Assembly: GCA_017399915.1 (NCBI GenBank)
Contig: JAFQAS010000016.1
Location: forward strand, 1 to 63,898
Reading direction: 5' to 3'
Length of the DNA stretch: 63,898 bases
DNA from: Muribaculaceae bacterium
GTDB taxonomy: Bacteria; Bacteroidota; Bacteroidia; Bacteroidales; Muribaculaceae
This document shows positions 23,647 through 32,158 of this stretch, piece after piece. Both the position numbers and the translations under genes were made by a program. The notes below the pieces were generated by a model. It searched no databases, was not told the origin of the DNA, and worked only from the letters and a program-made list of their open reading frames with translations. How positions within the stretch are numbered: the stretch's first letter is position 1; every line of letters starts with the position of its first letter.

Positions 23647-26091
23647 ATGGATTTTTTGAAGAAAATAGTGATATTATGTTGCTTGATGTTATCTACAACT
23701 GCTTTTGCCGTGGATTATCAGGTTAAAGGTGTGGTTGTCGATTCGATAGGCGAGGGTGAAATGTATGCCACAGTGAGAGTTTTCTCATTGCCCGACACGA
23801 TAAAGCCGGTTGCGATGTGTGTGACCGATGAAGAAGGTATGTTTTCTCAAGCCTTAAGCAAATCGGGCAAGTATCGATTGACAATTAATTCGGTTGGTCG
23901 CCATGAATTGGTGCGAAACTTTTCGGTTGAAGCAAGCAATCCGATTGCCGATTTAGGCACAATGGTGATGCGCGACGACTCTGAAACGCTTGGAGAGGTA
24001 ACAGTGAGAGCGCAGCGCCCCCTCGTGACCAAAGATATCGACCGCATAGGATATGATGTGCAAGCCGATGAAAGTTCAAAGACCTCATCTATCATTGAGA
24101 TGCTTCGCAAGGTGCCTATGGTGAATGTTGATGCGCAAAACAACATCACGGTTAAAGGTTCTACAAGTTTCAAGGTGTATAAGAACGGACGTCCCAACAA
24201 TTCATTCACAAACAATCCCAAAGAGGTGTTGTCGGCTATCCCTGCTTCAATGATAAAGCGCATCGAGGTAATTACCGAACCCGGTGCGAAATATGATGCC
24301 GAAGGTGTAGGGGCTATCCTTAATATTGTGACCAACGACGACACCGCCATTAAAGGCGTGATGGGCAATGTGTCGGCTCAGATTAATAGTTTGGGTTGTC
24401 CTCAAGGATCATTGTGGCTATCATCTCAGATTGATAAGGTGACAATGTCGGCTTATGCAGGTGGACAATATCTCAACTCTAAATTGACCGATAGCGAAAC
24501 ATTCACCCATTATGATTATAAAGAAAGTGGCTCGACAATGGACTACATCTCGAAAGGGACAAATAAAGGTGGGTTCACATGGTTTGGAGTAGATGCGAGC
24601 TATGAGCCCGACACTCTCAATCTATTCAACCTTTCATTCAACGGCTATTGGCACGACCTTGATGTGCCCGGCTCAACATCAACAATTATGACAGCAGCCG
24701 ATGGCTCGACAATGTATTCATATAACTCAAAATATTTTTATCCTCAAAGTTATCTCGACTTTACCGGAAATATCAGCTATCAACGTTCAACACATCGAAA
24801 GGGTGAAACATTCAACCTCTCTTATCTTGTGTCAACAACCGACCAAGACCGTGACCAATCGCAAGAATACTTCGACATGGTGAATATGCCTGTGAATTAT
24901 ACCGGCACACACTCGGTGTTTGACCTCAAATTTATAGAACATACATTCCAAGCCGACTGGACTCGTCCATTTGGCAAAATCCACACTCTCGATGTGGGCG
25001 CAAAATATATCTATCGCGATAATCACAGCACCACAACAAATGAATATATCGGGGTGGGTGAAACATTAAGTGACTTCTCTCACATCACCCAAGTATTAGC
25101 AGGATATGGCGAATATAGATTGAGATTAGGCCGTTGGAGCGCAAAGGCCGGCATCAGATATGAGTATTCTTATCTCAAAGCCGATTTTAAAGATGGCTCA
25201 CAACCGGGATTTAGCCAAAATCTCAATGACTGGGTGCCATCGGCTGCGATATCATGGCAAGCCAACGATGCCAATAGCTTTACATTCAATTATGCCACTC
25301 GCATCAATCGTCCCGGTATCAGTTATCTTAACCCTGCCGTTGAAGAAGGTGTAAGCTCTACAAGCCAAGGTAATCCCGACTTGGCAAGCGCACGCCACAA
25401 CTCGTTAAAGTTGACATATATGTATATCAAACCATTGTTCAACCTCAACCTCTCGGCCAATTATGAGTTCTCTAACGACATGATTGCCGCATATAAAACA
25501 GTTGAGTCAATCGATGGAGTTGACCACATATTCTCAACCTATGGTAATGTGGGCGACCGTCGTCACTTTTTTGTCAATGCCAATATGCAATGGTCACTCA
25601 CTCCCAAAACTCAATTCGTGCTTAATGGTATGGCCTCATGGTCTCAATATAAAGTCGACCGTCAAGGCTTGAGCCTCGCTCGTTGGGGTTGGGGAGGATT
25701 TGCCCGATTAAGTCATCAATTGCCATGGAAATTACGTGCCGAGCTCGCCGGAGGCAAAAATCAAGTGTATGTAAATGATGTGTATAGCTACACCGAACCA
25801 AAAACAAATTCGGGCTGGAACTATTACCTTTCACTTCAACGCTCGTTCTTGAAAGAAGACCGCTTGTCGGTGAGCGTGTATGTATTAAATCCATTTGGTT
25901 CGAAAGTTAATAGCACTTACCAATATTATGTCAATGGCGATTATACCGGATATTCCGACACGCGAATGCTAAACGTTGGTAAAATGGCAATGCTTCGTGT
26001 AGCCTATCGTTTCGGATCGGTCAACGCTCAGGTGAAGAAAACAAGCAAATCAATTTCTAACGACGACATCATAGGTCGTAAAATAGAATAA
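23647..26091 (+). CDS. Outer-membrane beta-barrel protein, TonB-receptor-like
   Basis: About 814 residues. A signal peptide (VILCCLMLSTTAFA) is followed by a carboxypeptidase-regulatory-like beta domain (about 25-105; KGVVVDSIGEGEMYATVRVF) and a plug-like domain (TSSIIEMLRKVPMVNVDAQN; GAKYDAEGVGAILNIVT). A barrel of about 22 strands of the OMP_b-brl_3 type follows. Such proteins resemble TonB-dependent receptors but often lack a clear TonB box, and none is obvious here. I started it at ATG 23647 rather than a TTG three codons upstream. No partner SusD-like lipoprotein is adjacent, so a glycan-uptake role is not supported. Confidence 0.9.
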   Translation: MDFLKKIVILCCLMLSTTAFAVDYQVKGVVVDSIGEGEMYATVRVFSLPDTIKPVAMCVTDEEGMFSQALSKSGKYRLTINSVGRHELVRNFSVEASNPIADLGTMVMRDDSETLGEVTVRAQRPLVTKDIDRIGYDVQADESSKTSSIIEMLRKVPMVNVDAQNNITVKGSTSFKVYKNGRPNNSFTNNPKEVLSAIPASMIKRIEVITEPGAKYDAEGVGAILNIVTNDDTAIKGVMGNVSAQINSLGCPQGSLWLSSQIDKVTMSAYAGGQYLNSKLTDSETFTHYDYKESGSTMDYISKGTNKGGFTWFGVDASYEPDTLNLFNLSFNGYWHDLDVPGSTSTIMTAADGSTMYSYNSKYFYPQSYLDFTGNISYQRSTHRKGETFNLSYLVSTTDQDRDQSQEYFDMVNMPVNYTGTHSVFDLKFIEHTFQADWTRPFGKIHTLDVGAKYIYRDNHSTTTNEYIGVGETLSDFSHITQVLAGYGEYRLRLGRWSAKAGIRYEYSYLKADFKDGSQPGFSQNLNDWVPSAAISWQANDANSFTFNYATRINRPGISYLNPAVEEGVSSTSQGNPDLASARHNSLKLTYMYIKPLFNLNLSANYEFSNDMIAAYKTVESIDGVDHIFSTYGNVGDRRHFFVNANMQWSLTPKTQFVLNGMASWSQYKVDRQGLSLARWGWGGFARLSHQLPWKLRAELAGGKNQVYVNDVYSYTEPKTNSGWNYYLSLQRSFLKEDRLSVSVYVLNPFGSKVNSTYQYYVNGDYTGYSDTRMLNVGKMAMLRVAYRFGSVNAQVKKTSKSISNDDIIGRKIE

Positions 26092-26123
26092 CATAGGATA
26101 ATTTATTTAAAATCTCTCATGGA

Positions 26124-26165
26124 GCTATGCCTGAATTTTTTCGGCATAGCTTCGCTTGGTTTTTG
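26124..26165 (+). terminator. Intrinsic terminator
   Basis: GCTATGCC pairs with GGCATAGC (26143-26150), followed by a T-rich stretch. Confidence 0.8.
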
Positions 26166-26249
26166 TATAAAAAAACTTAAGTTATAGCTGAAAATGAAAG
26201 TTTTGTAATATAAAACGTTATAGTAGTTGATTAAAAACAGAAAAAAGAT

Positions 26250-26257
26250 TACTTTTG
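26250..26257 (+). promoter_or_regulatory. -7 box
   Basis: TACTTTTG, 50 bp before the ATG at 26308. Confidence 0.4.
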
Positions 26258-26307
26258 CAATGAATTAAAAAGAATTTACATTTATCTAATATAGAAAAAA
26301 GATAAAC

Positions 26308-26925
26308 ATGATACGTTTGCCAAAAATAAACCTAAATAGCATTTGTATAGGTGCTGTGATTTTTGCAGTAGGTGCAGCGTCAGGAGTACTTCTTGAGCGC
26401 GCTATAGGATCACCCGATGTAGTTCCGGCCGATACCGAAGCTACAGCTGAGGCTGATGGCGAAACAGCTGCTGAAGATGCAATACTCGCTGAATTGAACG
26501 AGTCGGATGCTCAACCACAAAAAGAGTCGGAATCTCAGCCTCAAGCCCCCAAAGTAGAGGAGCCAAAACCTGCTCCGGCTACAAATGTGCAACCGATTGG
26601 TAAATATGAATCGTTGAGTGAAGCAGAGAAGGCCGACATTAAATATTTGAAAGAAAATGATGCATGGGCATCGTCGAAAGTTCGCTCTCCTCGCTTTAAA
26701 AATATGTTTACACAATTAAATAGCGGCAACATTGATGCTATAATAACAGCTTTTTCAGGCTTAGAGAAAGATTATGTCAACGGATATGCAACGAAAGTAA
26801 TCTCTGCAATACCGAAACTATCGTCAGATGGACGTGAAAAGGCAAAAAAATTCCTTTGCGAAGAAAAAGGCGAAACGATAAAGTTGTCGTGGGCTGCTAA
26901 AAAAATAGGTGAGATGGCTAAATAA
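26308..26925 (+). CDS. Membrane-anchored protein with acidic/proline linker, unknown
   Basis: A 205-residue protein with one N-terminal membrane helix (about 11-30, ICIGAVIFAVGAASGVLLER) and a low-complexity Ala/Glu/Pro/Gln linker (about 36-92). A folded helical C-terminal domain (about 100-205) follows, with KENDAWASSKVRSPRFKNMF and LNSGNIDAIITAFSGLEK. The layout is an inner-membrane anchor carrying a periplasmic domain across a flexible spacer. I recognise no family. Confidence 0.8.
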   Translation: MIRLPKINLNSICIGAVIFAVGAASGVLLERAIGSPDVVPADTEATAEADGETAAEDAILAELNESDAQPQKESESQPQAPKVEEPKPAPATNVQPIGKYESLSEAEKADIKYLKENDAWASSKVRSPRFKNMFTQLNSGNIDAIITAFSGLEKDYVNGYATKVISAIPKLSSDGREKAKKFLCEEKGETIKLSWAAKKIGEMAK

Positions 26926-27026
26926 ACGCAGAGGTGAAGACCTTTGTGTTAGGGAAAGAATTCAGTCTCGAAACTTGCATGTGCATTGGGGAACATATGT
27001 ATAAATCCATTAAAGGGTTTGTAGGA

Positions 27027-27058
27027 TTTTGATATAAATGAAAAAATGATTAATTTTG
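27027..27058 (+). promoter_or_regulatory. Consensus promoter
   Basis: TTTTG (27027-27031), a 19-bp spacer and TAATTTTG (27051-27058). The start site near 27064 precedes a five-codon frame MKKR-stop at 27073-27087 whose TGA overlaps the next ATG (TGATG). Confidence 0.65.
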
Positions 27059-27086
27059 ACCCCATAAATAAAATGAAAAAACGTTG

Positions 27087-27398
27087 ATGCGTCGTCTAAT
27101 CCTCATAATTGCTGTGATGTGTTGCATTTGCATAGGTGCGAATGCCGCTTCGGCATGGGAACGCACAGGTGGGAAAATAAACACCGAGCGCATTGAAGGT
27201 GATAGCCCCGAAATAAGAGTGAATGAGGGTTATGTATATGTCACAACTTCTCGCACTATCACAGTAAAAGTTTTTTCAATTTTAGGACAACTCATATCGC
27301 AAGAAACTATTCAACCGGGTATTTCTCGATTCCGTTTGCCTTCAAGAGGCATTTATATTTTGAAAGCCGGTGCGATTACCAAGCGTATCACCATATAA
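27087..27398 (+). CDS. Miniature T9SS sorting-domain protein
   Basis: A 103-residue protein consisting of a signal peptide (RRLILIIAVMCCICIGANAA), about 20 residues of spacer and a domain that looks like a type IX secretion C-terminal sorting domain. The diagnostic pattern is EIRVNEGYVYVTTSRTITVK, VFSILGQLISQETIQPG and SRGIYILKAGAITKRITI. Sorting domains normally end large secreted proteins; here no cargo is attached. I start at ATG 27087, which overlaps the stop of an upstream five-codon frame. It may be a decoy, an exported beta-sandwich in its own right, or the remnant of a longer cargo gene. Confidence 0.8.
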   Translation: MRRLILIIAVMCCICIGANAASAWERTGGKINTERIEGDSPEIRVNEGYVYVTTSRTITVKVFSILGQLISQETIQPGISRFRLPSRGIYILKAGAITKRITI

Positions 27399-27465
27399 AA
27401 CATTTTGTAGATACAGCTTGTTTAAATCTATACAATCGATAAAAATAATTAAAAATCATACAAAC

Positions 27466-28125
27466 ATGAAACTATTTTCAACAAAAGCCATTATGCTGGC
27501 TTTAGCAATTATGAGTGGAGCATATGTTGCTTCTGCTCAAGACGAATATGCGGTAATGCCTATCTCAGAACCGGTAGCACAAGCTGCTCCTTCATTAAAT
27601 ATAAGAGTTGTTGATTCGGAATTGATATTGATGAAGTTTGTAAAGGCTGTAGAATATAGAGAATGGGCTACAGTAAAGTCAGATAGCATTAAAACTGTGT
27701 TGACTAAAAAATATAAGGCTGCGCAAGATTTTGAGGCTAAATGCCAAAAGAAACTTAATAGCAACCAATATAAAACAAAACAAGCTTATGAAGCTGACGC
27801 GAAAAAATATCAATCAATGGTAGAATCGGCACAGAAGCTTGAGGAGAAACTCACAAAAGAGTATCAAACAGAAAATGCAGAACGTTCGCAAGCGCTTCAA
27901 GATGAAATTATAGCATATATTAATGAGTATAATATTACTCGCAAGTATGATGCTATATTATATAAATCGGCTGGTTTGGTGTTTAATCCGGCTCTTGATA
28001 TCACCGATGAAATCATTGCTGGACTAAATAAGAAATATGTTCAACCACAAGAAATCTCTGTCCCTGCACCCGATCAGGGTTTAGGAACCCCGGTGAAAGG
28101 TGAAGATACAACAGTTACTCCTTAA
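27466..28125 (+). CDS. OmpH/Skp-family periplasmic protein
   Basis: A 219-residue protein started at ATG 27466, which gives a proper signal peptide (STKAIMLALAIMSGAYVASA). The mature protein has the long helical pair of Skp-like chaperones (QDFEAKCQKKLNSNQYKTKQ). It closely parallels the lipoprotein at 22762: both share a YDAIL segment, then VFNPALDITDEIIAGLNKKY here versus VYFNPSLEITDDIIKGLN there. Unlike that paralogue it lacks a lipobox. It lies 67 bp after the mini sorting-domain gene and ends before a strong terminator. Confidence 0.88.
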   Translation: MKLFSTKAIMLALAIMSGAYVASAQDEYAVMPISEPVAQAAPSLNIRVVDSELILMKFVKAVEYREWATVKSDSIKTVLTKKYKAAQDFEAKCQKKLNSNQYKTKQAYEADAKKYQSMVESAQKLEEKLTKEYQTENAERSQALQDEIIAYINEYNITRKYDAILYKSAGLVFNPALDITDEIIAGLNKKYVQPQEISVPAPDQGLGTPVKGEDTTVTP

Positions 28126-28148
28126 TTAGTTGGGAAGATATAAAAACT

Positions 28149-28188
28149 AACCGCAATCGATATAGCTATCGGTTGCGGTTTTTGTTTT
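28149..28188 (+). terminator. Intrinsic terminator
   Basis: AACCGCAA pairs with TTGCGGTT (28173-28180), followed by TTTGTTTTG. Confidence 0.9.
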
Positions 28189-28265
28189 GATTTGAAACAA
28201 TGTAAGTGCCATTTGTGGAGTTTCTGATAGGTAGGTAGCTGAATTCTTTTAAGAAAAAACACAAT

Positions 28266-28300
28266 TACGCAAATATATTGCGTAGAAATTGCTATTTTTG
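28266..28300 (+). promoter_or_regulatory. Palindromic operator candidate and -7 box of the WYL gene
   Basis: TACGCAA-ATATA-TTGCGTA (28266-28284) is a perfect 7+7 inverted repeat located between the -33 and -7 regions. TATTTTTG follows at 28293-28300. The position suits steric repression, most simply autorepression by the WYL protein. Confidence 0.55.
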
Positions 28301-28326
28301 CATAGTGAAACTAAATCATATGAATT

Positions 28327-29325
28327 ATGCCGGTAAATAAGAACGCATTAATAAGATACAAACGCATTGACCAATGTTTGAGAAATACAAATCGCAAATG
28401 GACACTTGAAGACTTGGTTGAAGAGTGTTCCGAAGCATTATATGAATATGAAGGTGTGCGTCGAGGAGTGTCGGTGCGCTCTGTGCAAGGCGATATTCAG
28501 ATGATGCGAAGTGAGATGGGATATAACGCTCCCATAGAGGTGTATAATCATAAATATTATAGATACTCCAATTCTGATTACACTATAACAAAATTGCCAA
28601 TATCGCAAAATGACCTCGATACGATGAAAGAGGCCGTGAATGTGTTGCGGCAATTTGATCGATTTGACCATTTTACACAATTGAGCGATGTGGTGTGTCG
28701 ATTACAAGAAAACTTATCGGCAGCACAAGGACGCAAAGCGATAGTGGATTTTGATAAGAATTGCGACACTCGAGGCCTTCGCTTCCTAAGTGGATTGTAT
28801 AACTGCATCAGAAACAGGATGGTTGTCACTGTAAAATATAAACCTTATATGAGTAGGGCTGTGCAAAACTACACTGTGCATCCTCATATGCTTAAGGAAT
28901 ATCGTAATAAATGGTATCTTTTTGCTACAACCAACTGGAATCGTCGAGTAATCAGTTTGGAATTAGACCGAATGGAAAAGATAGATGAGGAGGCGCATAT
29001 TCCTTATCGCGATAATCGTGAATTTAATACTGAGGAGTATTTCGAAAATATAATAGGAATATCAAAAGTCGGTTGTGTTGAAATGGTAGAGTTTAAGGTG
29101 AGCAGAGATATCGTTGGTGATGTTGTGACGAATCCTATTCATGTTTCTCAGAATATAAAAGAGAAACTTGACGACGGCTCAGTAATATTTGAAATGGAGA
29201 TAGAACCCAATAATGAGTTTTATCAATTGATGATGAGCTTTAGTGATAAAGTGAAAATCTTATCACCTCAAGGTGTTGTTGATGAAATGCGACGGAAACT
29301 TAGTGTAGCTCTCTCCCAATACTAA
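28327..29325 (+). CDS. WYL-domain transcriptional regulator
   Basis: A 332-residue protein. The first 80 residues form a winged-helix DNA-binding region (LEDLVEECSEALYEYEGVRR; SVRSVQGDIQMMRSEMGYNA, the recognition part). The middle (about 165-230) is a WYL domain, with VVTVKYKPYM, VHPHMLKEYRNKWYLFATTN and VISLELDRMEKI. A WCX-like C-terminal region follows. WYL regulators sense nucleic-acid or nucleotide ligands and often control stress or defence genes. The gene is monocistronic, with a palindrome in its promoter; its targets are not apparent from the neighbours. Confidence 0.9.
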   Translation: MPVNKNALIRYKRIDQCLRNTNRKWTLEDLVEECSEALYEYEGVRRGVSVRSVQGDIQMMRSEMGYNAPIEVYNHKYYRYSNSDYTITKLPISQNDLDTMKEAVNVLRQFDRFDHFTQLSDVVCRLQENLSAAQGRKAIVDFDKNCDTRGLRFLSGLYNCIRNRMVVTVKYKPYMSRAVQNYTVHPHMLKEYRNKWYLFATTNWNRRVISLELDRMEKIDEEAHIPYRDNREFNTEEYFENIIGISKVGCVEMVEFKVSRDIVGDVVTNPIHVSQNIKEKLDDGSVIFEMEIEPNNEFYQLMMSFSDKVKILSPQGVVDEMRRKLSVALSQY

Positions 29326-29342
29326 TAGAAATCATTGTGAGT

Positions 29343-30323
29343 CTATAATTTTAAGCGGGTCATAAGATATCGACGAGACTGATCGATAAGAATACTTGCC
29401 CAAAAAATACCTAAGGTTACTGCTATAATAAGAAGCGTAAAAATAGGCAGAGTGGTAGTTTCCCACATATCTTTAATCCAGTTGGTAAATGGAAGCCATA
29501 TCAACGGGTTTTTATGTATGAGATATACGGCAAACGCCGATGCGGCGCAATAATTTATTATGGCATTTGAAAAATGCATTGATTTAAACATTATAAAAAA
29601 GCTAATCGATGCCATTATCACAAAAGGGGAGTTGTAGGCAAATGCCATAAGCGATGTGTCACAAAGGGAATTGAGTAAGATCAAACAAGTCGACATAACC
29701 CATGCAAAGGCAGCATAGAGCCCCATCAGTTTTATTCGAGGTAAAAAACGATAAATATATCGGCCAATGAGATATATCATTATAAGGTGAATAATCGTAT
29801 ATCCATTAGGGTTAAACTTCCCTTGCCACCACCACCCGGCATATATATTAAAAACGATAAATGCACATAACAATATGCTATATTGCTTAAAAGGCAAGGC
29901 CTCGGTTGATTTGTTTAAAAATGGTGCAATGAGGTATAATCCTAAATAAGCCGGAATAAACCACAAATCGGTGTGTGTGAAAAACATGAAGCTTTCACTG
30001 AGGCCTTTCCAACTCCAGTTATTGTTTATGCCTATTGCAACAATACAATATATTGCCACTGAATAGAATAAGCAATATGATGAAAAGCGTAAGAATCCTT
30101 TCCAAGAAGCTCTGATGCCAAAGTATCCCGAAATAAGAACAAAACAATTTACACCTATGATTGATATGCTCTCTACGATTAATCGCCACCAGTCGCGAGT
30201 GGTAATAGATGTGATATCGCCCATGGGTTGGGGTAGGCCAAGCGATGCGCCATCGATATGAACGATGAGTATGAGGAGCATACTCACAATTCGAAGTAGT
30301 TCGATGTTGGATTGGCGTTGCAT
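29343..30323 (-). CDS. Acyltransferase family 3 membrane protein
   Basis: A 326-residue protein with about ten membrane helices. The family opening RQSNIELLRIVSMLLILIVH includes the histidine and arginine expected in acyltransferase-3 enzymes, and DLWFIPAYLGLYLIAPFLN is the central block. These enzymes O-acetylate or O-acylate cell-surface glycans. It is the last gene of a six-gene minus-strand operon and lies 9 bp after aroB. Its substrate is unknown. Confidence 0.9.
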   Translation of the reverse strand: MQRQSNIELLRIVSMLLILIVHIDGASLGLPQPMGDITSITTRDWWRLIVESISIIGVNCFVLISGYFGIRASWKGFLRFSSYCLFYSVAIYCIVAIGINNNWSWKGLSESFMFFTHTDLWFIPAYLGLYLIAPFLNKSTEALPFKQYSILLCAFIVFNIYAGWWWQGKFNPNGYTIIHLIMIYLIGRYIYRFLPRIKLMGLYAAFAWVMSTCLILLNSLCDTSLMAFAYNSPFVIMASISFFIMFKSMHFSNAIINYCAASAFAVYLIHKNPLIWLPFTNWIKDMWETTTLPIFTLLIIAVTLGIFWASILIDQSRRYLMTRLKL

Positions 30324-30332
30324 GGCAAGACT

Positions 30333-31400
30333 TTAGATATGCATGAAATCACGATATATGTCGAGTGCAGTCTTTATCTCCTCTTCCGATGCGATGCAGT
30401 CGATGTGTATATCACCAACATTTTTTAGCATGGTGAAGTTGATTTCATTGGCCGAATCGTTCTTTTTGTCATGACGCATAAACTCTATCAGGGCGGGATA
30501 GTCATCGCAACTAATAGCAAATGCTCCGTAGTTATTGTAGATATATGAAGCCAATCGATTCAGCTCGTTTGAAGGAAATTGTAGATGCATATGAGATAAT
30601 ACCAACTCGACAACCAATCCCCATGCAACCGCATAGCCGTGAGGGATAGGTTTGTTGCGACGCAGTGCAAGCGATTCAAATGCATGGCCGGCAGTGTGAC
30701 CAAGGTTTAACGCCCTACGAATACCCTTTTCGGTGGGGTCTTCCTCCACAACGCGTTTTTTCACCATCACACTCTCTTCGAGTAATTGTAGCAACTCTTC
30801 TACATTAATATTGACCACATCATTGGCAAGTAGTCGATTATAGGTATCGGCATTAGAGATAAGTCCATGTTTGAGCATCTCGGCATATCCCGAAAGCAAT
30901 TCTTCATTGCTTAATGAGGCAAAGAAACAAGTGGAAATAATAACAGCTTCGGCTTCGCAAAATGCACCAATCTCATTCTTAAAACCATTGAAATTTATAC
31001 CGGTTTTTCCTCCTACGGCAGCATCAACGGCACTGAGTAGGGTTGTAGGGACATTGATAAAGCGAATGCCACGTTTAAATGTAGCTCCGGCAAATCCACC
31101 TATGTCGGTAATTACACCACCGCCAAGATTAATCAGCATTGATTTGCGAGTGGCTCCACCTTCTACAAGTTGAGCCCATATATGTGAAAGCGATTCGATA
31201 TTTTTGTTTGTATCACCGGCATTAATTGTTATCACCGATGCATTGTCGATGGCCGAAGAGGCTTTTGAGAGTTGAGGTAATACCAATTTTTGTGTATTCT
31301 CATCAACAAGCACAAACACCTTTGATGGGCTATACTTTGCAACTAAAGCATCAATATGCGATGCCACATTGTTGGTAAATATCAAATCTTGATGTTTCAT
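30333..31400 (-). CDS. aroB: 3-Dehydroquinate synthase
   Basis: A 355-residue enzyme for the second step of the shikimate pathway, converting DAHP to 3-dehydroquinate with NAD and a divalent metal. Motifs include LINLGGGVITDIGGFAGATF, the RGIRFINVPTTLLSAVDAAV block, GGKTGINFNGFKNEIGAF, and metal ligands in ALNLGHTAGHAFE and PHGYAVAWGL. It lies between a HAD phosphatase (5-bp gap) and an acyltransferase. A role in aromatic biosynthesis is certain; the reason for its grouping with envelope genes is not clear. Confidence 0.96.
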   Translation of the reverse strand: MKHQDLIFTNNVASHIDALVAKYSPSKVFVLVDENTQKLVLPQLSKASSAIDNASVITINAGDTNKNIESLSHIWAQLVEGGATRKSMLINLGGGVITDIGGFAGATFKRGIRFINVPTTLLSAVDAAVGGKTGINFNGFKNEIGAFCEAEAVIISTCFFASLSNEELLSGYAEMLKHGLISNADTYNRLLANDVVNINVEELLQLLEESVMVKKRVVEEDPTEKGIRRALNLGHTAGHAFESLALRRNKPIPHGYAVAWGLVVELVLSHMHLQFPSNELNRLASYIYNNYGAFAISCDDYPALIEFMRHDKKNDSANEINFTMLKNVGDIHIDCIASEEEIKTALDIYRDFMHI

Positions 31401-31405
31401 TTATA

Positions 31406-32158
31406 TTATGATATTGCGAGATTAAACATTTTAAGCACAAGCTGAGGCAGCATCTCTGCGCATTGTGGCATTGAATCAAACACTATGGCAGCTCCGGCTT
31501 TAATCAACTCTTCGCGAGGAATGGGGCCGGTAGTCACGGCAGCAGTAAAAGCCCCGGCTGAGTTTGCCGACTTTACTCCCAATGGGGCATTCTCGATAGC
31601 AATGGCTTGTGATGGTCGCACACGAGCCATTTCCATTGCTTTGATGAAAGGCTCGGGGTGAGGCTTGCCACATTTAACATCGCGCGAGGTGACCATCATG
31701 TCGGGGGTGAATGCTCCGGGGAAATCCCGTTCAAGGCGATCAATCAACGAACGCTGTCCTGAACCGGTTACAAGCACTCGTTTCATGCCTGTTTCTTTGA
31801 AAAAATCAAGCATTTGCATGGCTCCAGGCATAGGTTTCACTGCAGGCATTTGAGTGAAATAAAGAGCCTTGCGTGCATATAATTCTTCAATTTCTTGAGC
31901 CGAAGCATCGCGGCCATATGCACGATTGAAAAGTATGTTGAGGGTAGACGCTCCGGTTCGTCCTTCATACATAAAAAACTCTTCACGAGTGGCTTCTATG
32001 CCCAATTCAGTAGCTAATCGATGCCACGCATTGGCATGGTTGCCCATCGAATCATAAAGCGTGCCGTCCATATCAATAAGCGCAGCTAATGGTTGCACTT
32101 GAGTGTAATGCTTGCGCTTAAGAAATGACAGAATAATATCATCGTGTATCTCCATCAT
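31406..32158 (-). CDS. HAD-superfamily phosphatase, beta-phosphoglucomutase-like
   Basis: A 250-residue protein with motif I IDMDGTLYDS (two aspartates, about 28-30), motif II VTGSGQ, the motif III lysine in KCGKPHPEPF and motif IV AIENAPLGVKSANSAG. A helical cap of about 70 residues follows motif I, as in the phosphoglucomutase/phosphatase subfamily. Substrate is unknown. The start codon overlaps the stop of the AsmA-like gene (TAATG), indicating coupling. The protein is complete, in contrast to the HAD remnant at 15835. Confidence 0.9.
   Translation of the reverse strand: MMEIHDDIILSFLKRKHYTQVQPLAALIDMDGTLYDSMGNHANAWHRLATELGIEATREEFFMYEGRTGASTLNILFNRAYGRDASAQEIEELYARKALYFTQMPAVKPMPGAMQMLDFFKETGMKRVLVTGSGQRSLIDRLERDFPGAFTPDMMVTSRDVKCGKPHPEPFIKAMEMARVRPSQAIAIENAPLGVKSANSAGAFTAAVTTGPIPREELIKAGAAIVFDSMPQCAEMLPQLVLKMFNLAIS

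Noticed and set aside
23647..26091. SusC/SusD polysaccharide utilisation locus
   Set aside because: The barrel protein has no adjacent SusD-like lipoprotein or glycoside hydrolase and belongs to the smaller OMP_b-brl_3 type.
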